Assembly (NCBI GenBank): GCA_015904055.1
Contig: JABMDE010000017.1
Location: 1-5,881 of the forward strand
From: Nitrospira sp.
Lineage (GTDB): Bacteria; Nitrospirota; Nitrospiria; Nitrospirales; Nitrospiraceae
Direction of reading: 5' to 3'
Length of the DNA stretch: 5,881 bases
Shown: in pieces, positions 5,299-5,881 of the stretch
Numbering within the stretch: the first letter of the stretch is position 1
Layout: each line of letters starts with the position of its first letter
Translations under genes and position numbers: made by a program
Notes under the pieces: model-generated
Told to the model about the DNA's origin: nothing
What the model saw: the letters and a program-made list of their open reading frames with translations, nothing else
Database searches by the model: none

Positions 5299-5853
5299 TC
5301 AAAACAGAGGATGGGGCGACGTGCCGAACGGAAGGGCGCGCGGCGAATCGCCGAGATTGCCGCGAATGCGCCACTCACCGTCTTCCATCACGAGGTAGTG
5401 CACTTCTTCATGCCAGCTGTCGATGGGAACATACAAACCGCTGGTCTTGGACCTGGCCCACAGATGGCCGGTGCAGGTGACCTCAAGTACGGTCTGGCTT
5501 CCTGATCCGACTTTGGTGAATTTGCTCAGGAGATGAGTGCTGGCAATCTCCTGATACTCGTCGAACAGATCTCTCCAAATCTTGCGGATATCGTCCTTCT
5601 TGAGCCCATGGTAGTTGTATTGCTGAGAGTAGACGGCCATGACGGTGTTGAGATCATGGGCTTTCACCGCCTGTTCCGCCCGCTCAAACATGGCCACGAC
5701 GGACTTGACAGTGACTCCGTCTACTTCAATCACGGAACCAGCAGGGACGACGATCTTAGCCTGCGCCGTGCTTCCCGGGCCGGTCAGGGTCAGGGAAATA
5801 CACATGAACAAAACGGTAACTGCAGCATACATGTACCGGCCTCCAATAGGCAT
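5299..5853 (-). CDS. Exported NTF2/SnoaL-like protein, copy B
   Basis: This 184-residue paralogue of the protein at 2961-3515 has the same signal-like segment (MYAAVTVLFMCISLTLTG), the cleavage candidate AQA, and an NTF2-like mature domain. The 14 replacements are mild (for example V3I, D65A, E67D, D69N, A121T, I128T, E158D). The strings YSQQYNYHGLKKDDIRK, DLFDEYQEIASTHLLSKFTK and SKTSGLYVPIDSWHEEVHYL are unchanged, marking the constrained core. The start at ATG 5853 follows AAGGGAG (5860-5866) with 6-base spacing, as in copy A. An in-frame GTG at 5880 would add an Arg-rich leader. The promoter and anything further upstream lie beyond the right edge. Its fixed pairing with a Usp gene in both copies suggests a shared stress role, exported partner plus cytoplasmic partner (inference). 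Confidence 0.75.
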   Translation of the reverse strand: MPIGGRYMYAAVTVLFMCISLTLTGPGSTAQAKIVVPAGSVIEVDGVTVKSVVAMFERAEQAVKAHDLNTVMAVYSQQYNYHGLKKDDIRKIWRDLFDEYQEIASTHLLSKFTKVGSGSQTVLEVTCTGHLWARSKTSGLYVPIDSWHEEVHYLVMEDGEWRIRGNLGDSPRALPFGTSPHPLF

Positions 5854-5881
5854 CGCACGCTCCCTTCGTCGTCGACTCACA

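Larger units (their letters stand above)
4417..5881. repeat. Direct repeat copy B (NTF2-like + Usp block, continues past right edge)
   Basis: This is the partner of 2079-3543 in the same orientation. Usp proteins differ at 15 of 285 positions and NTF2-like proteins at 14 of 184. Divergence is uneven along the block. The copies are old enough to have drifted, so this is not an assembly duplicate. Confidence 0.9.

Noticed and set aside
1..5881. Search for CRISPR arrays, tRNA or rRNA genes, transposases and transposon ends
   Set aside because: No regularly spaced repeats, RNA gene landmarks or transposase motifs were seen on either strand.

Overview
The window reads as chromosomal accessory DNA of a GC-rich, respiring Gram-negative bacterium. 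Small c-type cytochromes, tandem universal stress proteins (Usp), a stand-alone phosphoribosyltransferase and a remnant of an ADP-forming acyl-CoA synthetase together recall the stress-gene clusters of Nitrospira and related Nitrospirota. That assignment rests on gene content and style only, not on a marker gene.

Left part, + strand (1-1240). A partial cytochrome c enters from the left edge. It is followed by a second small cytochrome c whose frame is broken by one in-frame TAG between the haem site and the methionine ligand. A compact BrnT/BrnA-type toxin-antitoxin pair follows; its two genes overlap by 4 bases.

Middle part (1240-1706). No intact gene is seen here, but the stretch is full of gene debris. 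It holds a HigA-type antitoxin spread over three frames, the 5' part of a GIY-YIG-like gene, and, on the other strand, the first ~34 codons of an ADP-forming acyl-CoA synthetase. The last two fragments meet near 1575-1582, which marks a rearrangement joint.

Right part, - strand (1707-5881), transcribed right to left. The order is: exported NTF2-like protein (copy B), tandem Usp (copy B), a 172-base spacer with a hairpin, phosphoribosyltransferase, exported NTF2-like protein (copy A), tandem Usp (copy A), exported monohaem cytochrome c, and then the truncated synthetase. The NTF2-like/Usp pair is a direct repeat at a constant offset of 2338 bases with no indel in the parts compared. The proteins are about 95% (Usp) and 92% (NTF2-like) identical. 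Apart from the hairpin spacer the genes are tightly packed with good ribosome sites, so copy A, the cytochrome and formerly the synthetase probably formed one operon.

The clearest signals are the duplicated exported-protein/Usp module, with patchy divergence between its copies, and the scrap zone between the toxin-antitoxin pair and the stress operon. I did not find a demonstrably new defence or mobile system.
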